NCBI GenBank assembly: GCA_944321205.1
Contig: CALUKK010000097.1
Coordinates: 1 to 62,818, forward strand
DNA from: an uncultured Alistipes sp.
GTDB lineage: Bacteria; Bacteroidota; Bacteroidia; Bacteroidales; Rikenellaceae
Length of the DNA stretch: 62,818 nucleotides
Reading direction: 5' to 3'
Positions 29,466 through 38,370 of this stretch are shown here, piece by piece (position 1 is the first letter of the stretch; each line of letters opens with the position of its first letter). A program made the position numbers and the translations under genes. The notes under the pieces were generated by a model, which saw only the letters and a program-made list of their open reading frames with translations, did no database searches and was not told where the DNA came from.

Positions 29466-32400
29466 TTACTCTTTCGGCAGATCGTTCCGAACGATTCGGT
29501 TTTTGCGGTTCAGCCATTCGTACATGATCGGGATGATGAAGGCATTTAGGAAGGTCGAGGTCAGCAGACCGCCCAGAATGACCTTCGCCATGGGGCTCTG
29601 AATCTCGTTTCCGGGCAAATCGCCGCGCAGAGCCAGCGGGATCAGGGCCAGGGCCGAGGTCAGCGCCGTCATCAGAATCGGGTTCAGCCGGTCGAGCGAA
29701 CCGGTCAGGATACTTTCACGCAGAGAGACTCCTTCCTCGCGCAAGAGGTTGTAACGGTTGATCAGCAGCATGCCGTTACGGGTGGCGATACCGAACAGGG
29801 AGATGAATCCGATGATGGCCGGGATGCTCACTTCTCCGGTGGTGAGCAGCAGGGCGAAGACACCGCCGATCAGAGCCAACGGCAGATTCAGCAGGATCAC
29901 ACCACTCTCCATGGCGTTCTTGAACTGCATGTAGAGCAGCAGGAAGATGACGACGATGCTCAACAGCGACGTCAGCAGCAGAATGCGGCTGGCGCTCTGC
30001 TCGCTCTCGAACTGTCCGCCGTATTCGACGTGATAGCCTTCCGGCAGTGTGATCTGTCTGTCGATCCGTTGGCGGATGTCGTTGACTACGCTGCGCAGGT
30101 CACGGCCGCTGGTGTTGGCCGAGATGACGATCTTCCGCTTGACATTCTCGCGGTTGATCGTGTTGGGGCCCGTCGAGGAGACCACCTCGGCCACCTCCGA
30201 CAGAGGTACCTTGCGGCCGTCGGGGCCGTCGATGATCAGATCGCGGATCGCTTCGGCACGGCCTCGGTTCTTCTCGTCGGCGCGGACGACCAGATTGAAG
30301 CTCTTGCCGTCGACGTAGACCTGCGAGACGCTCTCCCCCGCCATGCAGACCGTGACGAAACGGTTGAAGTCGGCCAGCGATATACCGTAACGGGCCAGCA
30401 TGTCGCGTTTGGGGATGATCTTCAGTTCGGGGCGTTCGATCTGCTGTTCGACATTCAGGTCGGCGATGCCGTCCACCGTCCGGATGGCCTCCTTGATCTG
30501 ATTGCCGAGGGTAAACATCCGGTTCAGGTCGTCGCCGAAGAGCTTGATGGCGATGCTGGCCTGCGTACCGCTCAACATGGCATCGATACGGTGGCTGATC
30601 GGCTGCCCGATCTCGATGTTGGCTCCGACGATGGTCGAGAGTTTCTGGCGCACGTCATTGAGCACCTCGCGGTGCGAGCGTCCGTCGAGTTCGAACGGCG
30701 CCTCGATCTCCGAGACGTTGACGCCCAGGGCATGTTCGTCGAGTTCGGCACGGCCGGTCTTGCGGGCCACGGTCTTGATCTCGGGGATCGAGAGCAGCAG
30801 CTCTTCGGCCTGGCGGCCGATGCGGTCGGACTCTTCGAGCGAGATGCCGGGCAGCGAGCTGACGTTGATGGTGAACGACCCCTCGTTGAAGGCGGGCAGG
30901 AAGCTGTGGCCCAGGGTGAAGAAGAGTCCCAGCGCCACGGCAAACAGTGCCACGGTACAACCTACGACGCTCTTTTTGTGGGCCAGGGCCCATTCGAGAG
31001 CCCGCAGGTAGTGTTTCTTGAGCCATACGGCAAGGAAGGCCTCCCTGGGAACCCCGTCCCCTTGCTCCATCTTCCTGCCCAGCAGATAGCTGCACAGCAC
31101 GGGCGTCAGCGTCAGGGCGACGATCGTCGAGGCGAACAGAGCCACGATGAAGGCCACGCCCAGCGGGATGAGCATCCGCCCCTCCATGCCGCTCAGGAAG
31201 AAGAGCGGCAGGAAGCTCACGACGATGATCAGCGTCGAGTTCAGAATCGGCATGCGGACCTCGCGCGAAGCGTTGAAGACCACCTCCAGAACCGGTTTGC
31301 GTTCGCCGGGGGGCAGCAGCCGGTTTTCGCGCAGGTGTTTCCAGACATTCTCCACGTCGACGATGGCATCGTCGACCAGCGAACCGATGGCAATGGCCAT
31401 GCCGCCCAGACTCATCGTGTTGATACTCAGTCCCAGATAATGAATTACCAGAAGGGATATCAGCAGCGACAGCGGCAGCGTCACGAGCGAGATCACCGTT
31501 GTCCGCACGTTGGCCAGGAAGAGGAAGAGCACCAGCACTACGAAGATGGCTCCTTCGTAGAGCGACTCCTTGACGTTTGCGATCGAGCTGTCGATGAATC
31601 GCGACTGGCGGAAGATGTCGGTCGAGACGTGGACGTCGGCCGGGAGGTTGCGTTGCAAATCCTTCAGGGCCGCTTCGAGCCGTTCGGTCAGTTCGATGGT
31701 ACCGGTATTGGGCTGTTTGGTGACGGTGAGCAGTACGGCAGGCCGTCCCTTCTCCGAAGCGAGACCCAGCCGCGGCTGCTGGGCTCCGATCCTTACGTCG
31801 GCGATGTCGGCCAGTGTGACGGGTACGCCGTTACGGGTCTTGACGACGGCCGAGGCGATCTGTTCGACGTCGTCCGAGGCCACAACGCCGCGGACGATGT
31901 ACTCGTTTCCGAATTCGTAGATCACACCGCCGTTCGTGTTCTGGTTCATCTTGTCTGTGGCGTCGAGCAGTTCCTGAAGCGAGACTCCCAGGTGCTTCAT
32001 CTTTTCGGGGTGGATCAGAATCTGATACTCCTTGATATCGCCGCCGAGGACGGCCACCTGGGCGACACCACCCGTGGAGAGCAGCCGCGGACGGATGGTC
32101 CAGTCGGCGATCGTACGCAGATCGAGCATCGAGGTGCTGTCGGCGGTGAGTCCGACGATGAGCACCTCGCCCAGAATCGAGGATTGCGGGCCCAGCGTCG
32201 GCCGTCCCACGTTGTCGGGCAGTTCACCGTCGATCGTGGCGAGTTTTTCCGAGACGATCTGGCGGGCCAGATAGATGTCCGTATCCCAGTCGAACTCCAC
32301 CCAGACGACCGAGAATCCGGTGGTTGACGACGAGCGCACGCGACGGACGTGGGTAGCGCCGTTGACGGCCGTTTCGATCGGGAAGGTAACCAGCTGTTCG

Positions 32401-32582
32401 ACCTCCTCGGCGGCCATGCCGTTGGCTTCGGTCATGACCACCACCGTAGGGGCATTCAGATCGGGAAAGACATCCACCTCCGCATGTTTGGCCGTATAGG
32501 AACCGGCGATGACCAGCACGACGGCCGCCACCAGAATCAGCAGCCGGTTTTGCAGCGAAAATCGGATAATTCGGTTCAGCAT
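29466..32582 (-). CDS. Heavy-metal RND efflux pump (CusA/CzcA family)
   Basis: A 1,038-residue inner-membrane RND transporter with the N-terminal HME signature (HAEVDVFPDLNAPTVVVMTE). Twelve transmembrane helices are arranged as 1+5 twice. The TM4 proton-relay segment reads GSLVDDAIVDVENVWKHLRE, the pattern of metal rather than drug RND pumps. The second half has GQFESEQSASRILLLTSLLS and GIATRNGMLLINRYNLLREE, as in CusA/CzcA. It exports cations from periplasm or cytoplasm through the TolC-like partner. Metal specificity (Cu/Ag versus Zn/Co/Cd/Ni) cannot be fixed by eye. It lies 12 bases from the adaptor gene. Confidence 0.93.
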   Translation of the reverse strand: MLNRIIRFSLQNRLLILVAAVVLVIAGSYTAKHAEVDVFPDLNAPTVVVMTEANGMAAEEVEQLVTFPIETAVNGATHVRRVRSSSTTGFSVVWVEFDWDTDIYLARQIVSEKLATIDGELPDNVGRPTLGPQSSILGEVLIVGLTADSTSMLDLRTIADWTIRPRLLSTGGVAQVAVLGGDIKEYQILIHPEKMKHLGVSLQELLDATDKMNQNTNGGVIYEFGNEYIVRGVVASDDVEQIASAVVKTRNGVPVTLADIADVRIGAQQPRLGLASEKGRPAVLLTVTKQPNTGTIELTERLEAALKDLQRNLPADVHVSTDIFRQSRFIDSSIANVKESLYEGAIFVVLVLFLFLANVRTTVISLVTLPLSLLISLLVIHYLGLSINTMSLGGMAIAIGSLVDDAIVDVENVWKHLRENRLLPPGERKPVLEVVFNASREVRMPILNSTLIIVVSFLPLFFLSGMEGRMLIPLGVAFIVALFASTIVALTLTPVLCSYLLGRKMEQGDGVPREAFLAVWLKKHYLRALEWALAHKKSVVGCTVALFAVALGLFFTLGHSFLPAFNEGSFTINVSSLPGISLEESDRIGRQAEELLLSIPEIKTVARKTGRAELDEHALGVNVSEIEAPFELDGRSHREVLNDVRQKLSTIVGANIEIGQPISHRIDAMLSGTQASIAIKLFGDDLNRMFTLGNQIKEAIRTVDGIADLNVEQQIERPELKIIPKRDMLARYGISLADFNRFVTVCMAGESVSQVYVDGKSFNLVVRADEKNRGRAEAIRDLIIDGPDGRKVPLSEVAEVVSSTGPNTINRENVKRKIVISANTSGRDLRSVVNDIRQRIDRQITLPEGYHVEYGGQFESEQSASRILLLTSLLSIVVIFLLLYMQFKNAMESGVILLNLPLALIGGVFALLLTTGEVSIPAIIGFISLFGIATRNGMLLINRYNLLREEGVSLRESILTGSLDRLNPILMTALTSALALIPLALRGDLPGNEIQSPMAKVILGGLLTSTFLNAFIIPIMYEWLNRKNRIVRNDLPKE

Positions 32583-32594
32583 GGTTCGTCGGGA

Positions 32595-33770
32595 TTAGTG
32601 GTTGTGGGTATGAGCCGGGATCATGTTGCTGGCCGAGGCCAGTTTGACGTGAATGGCACCCTGCGTGACGACACGTTCGCCGCCCGAGAGTCCGCGGAGG
32701 ATCTCCACACGCTCGCCGTCCGAGGCTCCGGTCTGCACCTCCTGTTTGCGGTAGCACTCCTGGTCAAGCTGCAGGTAGACGAAGTAGACGCCCTGTTCTT
32801 CGGTGAGGGCCGAGACGGGCAGACTGATGACGTTGTGGCGTGCGGCGGCAAGCAGCCGAACCTCGGCGAAGGTTCCCGGCAGCAGCTCCTTGTCGGCATT
32901 CATTTCGAAGGTTACAGGCACATATCCCGCCGCATCGGACGTGTATCTGCCATAGGCCAGCCTGTGTCCGCCGAGTTGTTGCGTATCGAAGAAACGCTCC
33001 GAACAGGAGGGTTTGAAGCGTGCCGCAACGACCTCGCCGAGCGAAGCGTAGTAGCGCTCCGGAACATCGACCTTCAGATGGAGACGCCGGTTGCGGGAGA
33101 GCCGGGCGAGCGGTTGTCCGACCGTGACGTAATCGCCCGAGCGGACCGGACACGACGTCAACGAGCCCTCCGAGGGGCTCTTCACGACATTGCCCTTTCC
33201 GTTTCGTGTGCGGGAGACAGCCTCAAAGGCGATTCTGGCGGTTTCGTAGTTGCTTTTGGCGGCATTGAACTCCTTTTCGGAGACGATCCGCTCCTTGACG
33301 AGGCTGCTGACGCGTTCGAACTCCTTGCGGGCCGCCTCATAGGCGATGGCGGCACGCTCGATCGGGTCGCCGTCCTGCAGGTTTTCGGCCGAGACGGCAA
33401 AGAGCTCCTCCCCGGCCCTGACGGTGCTGCCGGCCACCAGCGGACGGAGGAACGTCACGATACCCGATACCGGTGCCACGATCAGCGTTTCGTCGCCCGT
33501 TGCGGGGAGAATCGTTCCGCTGGCGGGTATGACGCTGTGAAAATCGCCCGGTGTGACGCTCTCGACGACAACGCCGGCGGCCCGGGCCTTTTCGGCCGGC
33601 AGGACGATCTCGTCCGAATGGGCATGCTGTTCCGATTCTTCTGCGTGCATCTCCTGTTCCTGTGGTCCATGGTCATGTTCGTGATCCTCTCCTGTACGGC
33701 CCGCATGCCCATGACACGAAGCCATGAGCAATATGCTGAGCATTCCGACAAAGAAGTTTGCTGTTTTCAT
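32595..33770 (-). CDS. RND periplasmic adaptor (CusB/CzcB type), His-rich lipoprotein
   Basis: 391 residues from the ATG at 33770; the extension to 33890 is rejected because the lipoprotein signal begins here (lipobox MASC, Cys19). Directly after the Cys is a metal-ligand-rich tail (HGHAGRTGEDHEHDHG, then MHAEESEQHAHSDE), and the protein ends with HTHNH. The core is a typical adaptor: barrel-sandwich halves (IVAPVSGIVTFLRPLVAGST and VKSPSEGSLTSCPVRSGDYV) flank a helical hairpin, then a beta-barrel. The His/Glu/Met-rich termini probably bind the exported metal and hand it to the pump. First gene of the operon. Confidence 0.9.
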   Translation of the reverse strand: MKTANFFVGMLSILLMASCHGHAGRTGEDHEHDHGPQEQEMHAEESEQHAHSDEIVLPAEKARAAGVVVESVTPGDFHSVIPASGTILPATGDETLIVAPVSGIVTFLRPLVAGSTVRAGEELFAVSAENLQDGDPIERAAIAYEAARKEFERVSSLVKERIVSEKEFNAAKSNYETARIAFEAVSRTRNGKGNVVKSPSEGSLTSCPVRSGDYVTVGQPLARLSRNRRLHLKVDVPERYYASLGEVVAARFKPSCSERFFDTQQLGGHRLAYGRYTSDAAGYVPVTFEMNADKELLPGTFAEVRLLAAARHNVISLPVSALTEEQGVYFVYLQLDQECYRKQEVQTGASDGERVEILRGLSGGERVVTQGAIHVKLASASNMIPAHTHNH

Positions 33771-33805
33771 GATTGTATTTGCTGGTTTGTTCTTTTTTCG
33801 AGGAG

Positions 33806-33846
33806 CAAAAGTACAAAGAAAACAATGCAATCGGGTTGCAAAAATA
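33806..33846 (-). promoter_or_regulatory. Candidate promoter(s) of the metal-efflux operon
   Basis: Two exact -7 matches (TAnnTTTG) read leftward: TACTTTTG at 33813-33806 and TATTTTTG at 33846-33839. Neither has a clean TTTG at 19-21 bases upstream, which may mean dependence on an activator. The nearer one would give a leader of about 30 bases. No metal-regulator gene is adjacent. Confidence 0.4.
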
Positions 33847-33994
33847 GCGATTACCGTTCCGCGGATTGTCAGCATCTTTTCTTGCGGCACAATTTTCGAG
33901 CGCCCAATGCCGTTGCATGAACAGTACTCTGTGGCTGCCGACCTGCTGTCGGTCTTCCTCGGGAGCTATTCGTGTAACAAACCGCAATCGAATC

Positions 33995-34945
33995 ATGAAC
34001 GGAACAAAACTCTGGATTACCATGGTATTGTGTTCTCTTACAGCCGCTGCTGGTGCGCAGAACGGCCCCCGGAACAACAATCGGGATTTTCCCGAAGCCC
34101 GACCGACGAACGACCGGGTGCAGATGGTCGAGCAGACCGACGAAATCTACAAACTTACCTACCTCAGGGATGTGGTCTATGCCACGAAGGACGGGCTGGA
34201 TCTGAAACTGCAGATCGTCCTGCCGCAACCCTACGACGACGCGCAGAAACGTTTCCCGTGCGTGCTCTTTGTCCGGGGCTCGGCGTGGATGAAGCAGGAT
34301 CTCTACTCCGAGGTGCCGCAGATCTCGGCGCTGGCCAAACGCGGTTATGTCGTGGCGATCGTCGAGTACCGCCCGTCGGAGGTGGCGACCTTCCCGGCCC
34401 AGCGTAACGATGCCCTCTCGGCCATCGAGTTCATGAAGGAACATGCCGACGAGTATCGCCTGGACGACCGGAATCTCTTTGTCTGGGGAAGTTCGTCGGG
34501 GGCGCATACGGCCCTCTTTACGGGACTGCATCTGGGTGAGGACCCGCTGCCGGCCATCAACGGCATCATCGCCTACTACCCGCCCACCGATCTGCTGCAT
34601 CTGAAGGATGACCCGACGGCCGCCTCGAAGGGTGACGCCACAAGCCCCGAGGGGCTGCTCATCGGCGGAAAGGCCGTCTGGGAGGCGCCCGAAAAGGCCC
34701 GGGAGGCCAGTCCACTCTACTACATCCGGGAGGCCGACGATCTGCCGCCCGTCCTGCTGGCTCACGGAACGATGGACCGTGTGGTCCCCTTCTCACAGGC
34801 CGACGCCCTGGCCAACGAACTCGAAAAGTACGGCCGGGAGTATGAATTTTACGCCCTGCGCCGGGCCGACCACGGCAGCTGGCAGTTCTGGACCCCCGAG
34901 ATGATTGACCGGGTCGATGCCTTTATTCGGACGCATCTGAAATAG
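33995..34945 (+). CDS. Secreted alpha/beta-hydrolase (carbohydrate-esterase-like)
   Basis: 316 residues from ATG 33995, chosen because it starts a clean signal peptide (MNGTKLWITMVLCSLTAAAG). The fold is the BD-FAE/esterase-lipase type: strand-rich start, oxyanion segment CVLFVRGSAW, nucleophile elbow GSSSG at 165-169 (Ser167), acid Asp in HGTMDRVVPF and His in ADHGSW. Members hydrolyse acyl esters on polysaccharides or act as peptidase-like esterases. It stands alone, divergent from the efflux operon and convergent with the B12 operon, so no pathway can be inferred. Confidence 0.82.
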   Translation: MNGTKLWITMVLCSLTAAAGAQNGPRNNNRDFPEARPTNDRVQMVEQTDEIYKLTYLRDVVYATKDGLDLKLQIVLPQPYDDAQKRFPCVLFVRGSAWMKQDLYSEVPQISALAKRGYVVAIVEYRPSEVATFPAQRNDALSAIEFMKEHADEYRLDDRNLFVWGSSSGAHTALFTGLHLGEDPLPAINGIIAYYPPTDLLHLKDDPTAASKGDATSPEGLLIGGKAVWEAPEKAREASPLYYIREADDLPPVLLAHGTMDRVVPFSQADALANELEKYGREYEFYALRRADHGSWQFWTPEMIDRVDAFIRTHLK

Positions 34946-35085
34946 GGATGCGACCGAACCGCTCCGGAAGCTTCCGGATGCGGATTCCCGGTCCGCAGTC
35001 GGTCTTGACCGTTCATCGCCCCGTGCCGTCGACCAGGATGATGAGGCCGCGCGTCACGATCCGTTGGCCCGCACGTTGACATTCG

Positions 35086-35112
35086 AACGGCTGAGCGACA
35101 CGCTCAGCCGTT
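35086..35112. terminator. Hairpin between convergent genes
   Basis: A 12-bp perfect stem (35086-35097 with 35101-35112) with a 3-base loop lies midway between the esterase stop (34945) and the BtuG-like stop (35149). A short TTT follows on the plus strand. It probably serves as a bidirectional terminator. The rest of the 203-base gap shows no gene. Confidence 0.6.
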
Positions 35113-35148
35113 TCCCGATAAACGGGTCCTCCTGCTGCAACCCGTGGA

Positions 35149-36321
35149 TTACTGAAGCGGCGCGAGAGGCTGACGCGTAAAGGCGATATGTGCGGGGATG
35201 TCGCCGGTTTCGACCTCCCATCGCTTCCTGCCGTCCGGCGTGAAACAATAGAGACGTCCGGGTGTGACATAGTCCCTGGCGTCCGTCACGAAGATCTCCC
35301 GTGTCGAGGGATTCACCGCAACGCCGTATGGAATGGAGATCCGCTGTTCCGTGCCGTCGGTGATGAAGTTGCGCGTGACGATCCTTTTCGTGCGGACGTT
35401 GACGATGGCATAACTGATTGCGTTGCTCTGGGTGTTGTAGTTCCATTCGGTGCTGTAAACGTAGAGCGAATCGCCGCAGACGGTCATCTCGCTGTTGGGC
35501 AGCAGCTTGAATTCATCGGTCACTTCATCCGTGCGGCTGTCGATGACGTACGTCCTGGAGGGGGTGTCGTAATAGTCGCCCCGGGAAGAGACCCAGATCT
35601 GTCCGTATTGATCCAGTTCCAGCCGATGCAGATTGATGGCCACATCGATTTTCTTCACCTCCTGGAATGTCGCAAGGTCGATGACCGAAACCGTACGGTC
35701 GTAATTGGGAACGCGGTACCCGCCCGAATTGGCGACATAGAGCTTTTCGCCGACGATGACCATCTCTTCGGGCTGATACCCTACCGTACAGGTGGCGACA
35801 ACCTCCAGCGAGACCGTGTCGATCTTCGCCACATAGCCCAGACGGGCATTGGGGTCGATCTGGACCGGCCCGGCATACGAACTGACATAGGCATACCGTC
35901 CCTTGAAGGTGATGTAGCGACAGTTGGGGATCGAGATTTGCGAGAGGTGACGTGCCGTACGGACATCCATCACCTCGACGAAATGCGAACAGTTGATCAC
36001 GGCGTAGAGTTTCCCGCCGTAGATTTGCAGATCGTTGCCCACATCCCCCAGCTCCTTCACGACGCCGGGGTTGCGTTCGGCATAAATGTTTTTCGTGTAG
36101 ACTCCCGTTGCATAGTCGAAGTAGTCGAGCGTGGCCTTGTTGCTGCCCATGTTTCCTTCGTTGAGCAGGAAGAATCCGCAGATCTCCCCGTCGGAATCGG
36201 CGGGATCCGTGACGGTGGTCGGGGTCGAGGGGACGATCGCCTCCTCCTTGCGGCAGGCGGTGAATTGCGACAACAGCGCAAGCAGCGGCAATGTGGTGCG
36301 AAGGATCTTTCCGATGGTCAT
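35149..36321 (-). CDS. btuG-like: BtuG-like cobalamin-binding surface propeller lipoprotein
   Basis: 390 residues from the ATG at 36321, which overlaps the receptor stop as ATGA. Lipobox FTAC, Cys23. After an acidic linker the chain is a beta-propeller of YncE/BtuG type. Its first blade has FFLLNEGNMGSNKATLDYFD, and repeats include GDVGNDLQIYGGKLYAVINC, YQPEEMVIVGEKLYVANSGG and IPYGVAVNPSTREIFVTDAR. In Bacteroides, BtuG binds vitamin B12 with very high affinity on the cell surface and passes it to BtuB. Coupling to a BtuB-type receptor and a cobalamin riboswitch upstream support the same role here. Confidence 0.85.
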   Translation of the reverse strand: MTIGKILRTTLPLLALLSQFTACRKEEAIVPSTPTTVTDPADSDGEICGFFLLNEGNMGSNKATLDYFDYATGVYTKNIYAERNPGVVKELGDVGNDLQIYGGKLYAVINCSHFVEVMDVRTARHLSQISIPNCRYITFKGRYAYVSSYAGPVQIDPNARLGYVAKIDTVSLEVVATCTVGYQPEEMVIVGEKLYVANSGGYRVPNYDRTVSVIDLATFQEVKKIDVAINLHRLELDQYGQIWVSSRGDYYDTPSRTYVIDSRTDEVTDEFKLLPNSEMTVCGDSLYVYSTEWNYNTQSNAISYAIVNVRTKRIVTRNFITDGTEQRISIPYGVAVNPSTREIFVTDARDYVTPGRLYCFTPDGRKRWEVETGDIPAHIAFTRQPLAPLQ

Positions 36322-38366
36322 AATATCCAGGAGATGATGATTTTGACATTTGTACCCGGCATCGGGTAACATTGTACGACTTCGTATTGTTGATTGAGCA
36401 GATTGTTTACCTCGATACCGGTCCGCAATTGCGAGCGGCGCAGGTGAAAGCGTTTCGAGAGTGCCAGATCGCTCGTATACCAGGCCGGAGCGTGGTTTTC
36501 GGGAATATTGGCCGAGGATTCGTAGCGTTCACCGGTGTAGATGAAGCTGTAGTCGAGGCACCAGTCGCCGAAACTCAGCCCCACGACGGCCGAGGCACTG
36601 TGCCAGGGGATGTAGGGAATCTGCCCGCCGTAGTAGGTGCTGGTGCGGTCCGTGAAGTCCTGGGCTTTTTGGTAGGTGTAGGTTGCGCGGCCGTCGACGC
36701 CGAGCTGTCCGAATCGCATCGAACCGCTCACGACGGCATCCGCCCCGCGGATCTCGACATACCCCAGGTTGACCATCGTCCACTGGAACTGATTCGACGT
36801 AGGCATGGCGATGATCTTGTCATCCACTTCGTTGTAGTAGAGGTCGAGGCTGGCTTCGAATCTCCGGAAATGGGCTTTGGGCCACTCTTTCGTATAGGAG
36901 GCACCGAGGTTGTACTGGGTGGTGTACTCGGGTTTCAGGTATTTGTTGCCGATAAAGGTGTAGTAGAGATCGTTGAGCGTGGGCATGCGGAAGATCCGCT
37001 TGTAGAAGGCCCGCAGTGCCAGATCGATGTGACGCAGCGGCCGGTATTGCATCACGACGGTGGGTGTGAAGACGTTCTTGTCGCCGGCTGCGGCTCCGGA
37101 TTTTCGGGCGAAGTCTTCGACGAAGGTATAGAGCAGACTCCCCTGCAGGGTTATTTTGTCGAACCGGAAGGTGGTGGCTGTGGCGGCCAGCGCCATCAGA
37201 CGCGACGGATAGACGAAATTGACCAGATCGGCATCGAGCACATTGTACTGCAGGTCGGTCGCCAGATTGAGATCCCACCACTTGAAGAGGTTGAATTCGT
37301 GGGCGGCCGAGAGATAGGCCTCCTGCTGATGGTAGTGGTTGTTGACGTACATCGTCGTGACGTCGAGCCGCGGATCGGAGAGATAGTGCAGGTAGTCGTA
37401 GGCATACTTGGCGTTGAGCGACAGGCGATATCGCTTTCCGAGAGCCTTGTTGAAGGCCCCCTGCAGGAAGAAGTTCGAATCCCATTGACGGTCTTCGTGC
37501 CGGAATTTGCCGGGTTCCTCACGGACGAAAGCCCCCGGATAACCTCGTTCGGAGTTGTAGAAGTAAGCCTTGACACGCCAGCTGCCATTCGGAATCCGGC
37601 CGAAGAGCCCCTCTTCGATACGCAGGGCCCGGACGTCTCCGTTTTGTCGTACGGCGGTGGTGTCGTAACCGTCGGCCTTGACGTAGGAGAACCTGTAACG
37701 CCCGGTCGTATAGAGGAACTCCGCGTTCAACGAATTGGAGATCCGTTCCGCGAGCCGCTGTTCGTAGAGGATCGAGGGGTTGACCGTACCGAAAGATCCG
37801 CCTTTGAGCGAAAGCCGGAGGTTGTACCGTCGATCCGGGGAGACCTCCGGGATCCGCGACTGCAGGTAGACGGCGCTGGCCGAGGCATAATCCTTGGCGG
37901 CCTGTATGCCGGAGCTTTTCTGGCCGTTGTAGAGCGTCACGGAGGCCATGTTGTCGAGTGAGAACCTCCCCAGGTCGATCTGACCGTTCTGGGCGTTGCC
38001 CAACTGGATGCCGTCGTAGAAGACGCCGACGTGTTGCGTTCCCATGCCGCGGACGTTGATGGTCTTCAAGCCGCCGATTCCGCCGTAGTCCTTGATCTGT
38101 ACGCCGGAGAAGTAGCGGATGGCATCGGCGATGGAGTGCGCGTTGAGTCGTTGCAACCGCTCCCCGCTCAACACCTGTGCGGGGATCACCTTCTCGGGGC
38201 GGAACGTCCCGACGACCACCACCGAATCGATGCGCTGGATGTGCGCCAGACGGGAGGAGTCCGGGCGTTGCGCAAAAACGGAGGTCGTACCCGATCCCGG
38301 ACCGGAGATCAGGTACGCCACCGTAACAAGCAACGATCTGCACAATTGTATCTTACCCCTCTTCAC
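36318..38366 (-). CDS. btuB: BtuB-type TonB-dependent receptor (cobalamin)
   Basis: 682 residues beginning with a GTG at 38366, 4 bases after the PKD-lipoprotein stop; the GTG gives a sensible signal peptide. The plug has IDSVVVVGTFRPEKVIPAQVLSG near the TonB box, then SIADAIRYFSGVQIKDYGG, INVRGMGTQHVGVFYDGIQL and LYNGQKSSG. The barrel ends with NVKIIISWIL. The size and short plug match vitamin B12/iron receptors rather than SusC. Riboswitch control and the BtuG partner specify cobalamin or a related corrinoid. Confidence 0.9.
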   Translation of the reverse strand: MKRGKIQLCRSLLVTVAYLISGPGSGTTSVFAQRPDSSRLAHIQRIDSVVVVGTFRPEKVIPAQVLSGERLQRLNAHSIADAIRYFSGVQIKDYGGIGGLKTINVRGMGTQHVGVFYDGIQLGNAQNGQIDLGRFSLDNMASVTLYNGQKSSGIQAAKDYASASAVYLQSRIPEVSPDRRYNLRLSLKGGSFGTVNPSILYEQRLAERISNSLNAEFLYTTGRYRFSYVKADGYDTTAVRQNGDVRALRIEEGLFGRIPNGSWRVKAYFYNSERGYPGAFVREEPGKFRHEDRQWDSNFFLQGAFNKALGKRYRLSLNAKYAYDYLHYLSDPRLDVTTMYVNNHYHQQEAYLSAAHEFNLFKWWDLNLATDLQYNVLDADLVNFVYPSRLMALAATATTFRFDKITLQGSLLYTFVEDFARKSGAAAGDKNVFTPTVVMQYRPLRHIDLALRAFYKRIFRMPTLNDLYYTFIGNKYLKPEYTTQYNLGASYTKEWPKAHFRRFEASLDLYYNEVDDKIIAMPTSNQFQWTMVNLGYVEIRGADAVVSGSMRFGQLGVDGRATYTYQKAQDFTDRTSTYYGGQIPYIPWHSASAVVGLSFGDWCLDYSFIYTGERYESSANIPENHAPAWYTSDLALSKRFHLRRSQLRTGIEVNNLLNQQYEVVQCYPMPGTNVKIIISWIL

Positions 38367-38370
38367 CGTA

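Noticed and set aside
27700..29601. Open frame of about 630 codons on the plus strand
   Set aside because: Its first 165 codons are the GH3 remnant and the rest is antisense to the TolC-type gene, with no protein-like composition. High GC content produces such antisense frames.
30030..32327. Open frame of 765 codons antisense to the RND pump
   Set aside because: It mirrors a clearly coding gene with family motifs along its whole length; the antisense product is Asp/Gly/His-rich and resembles nothing.
36372..37961. Open frame of 529 codons antisense to the BtuB-type receptor
   Set aside because: It is a shadow of the receptor's codon pattern; no motif, and it opposes the riboswitch-controlled operon.
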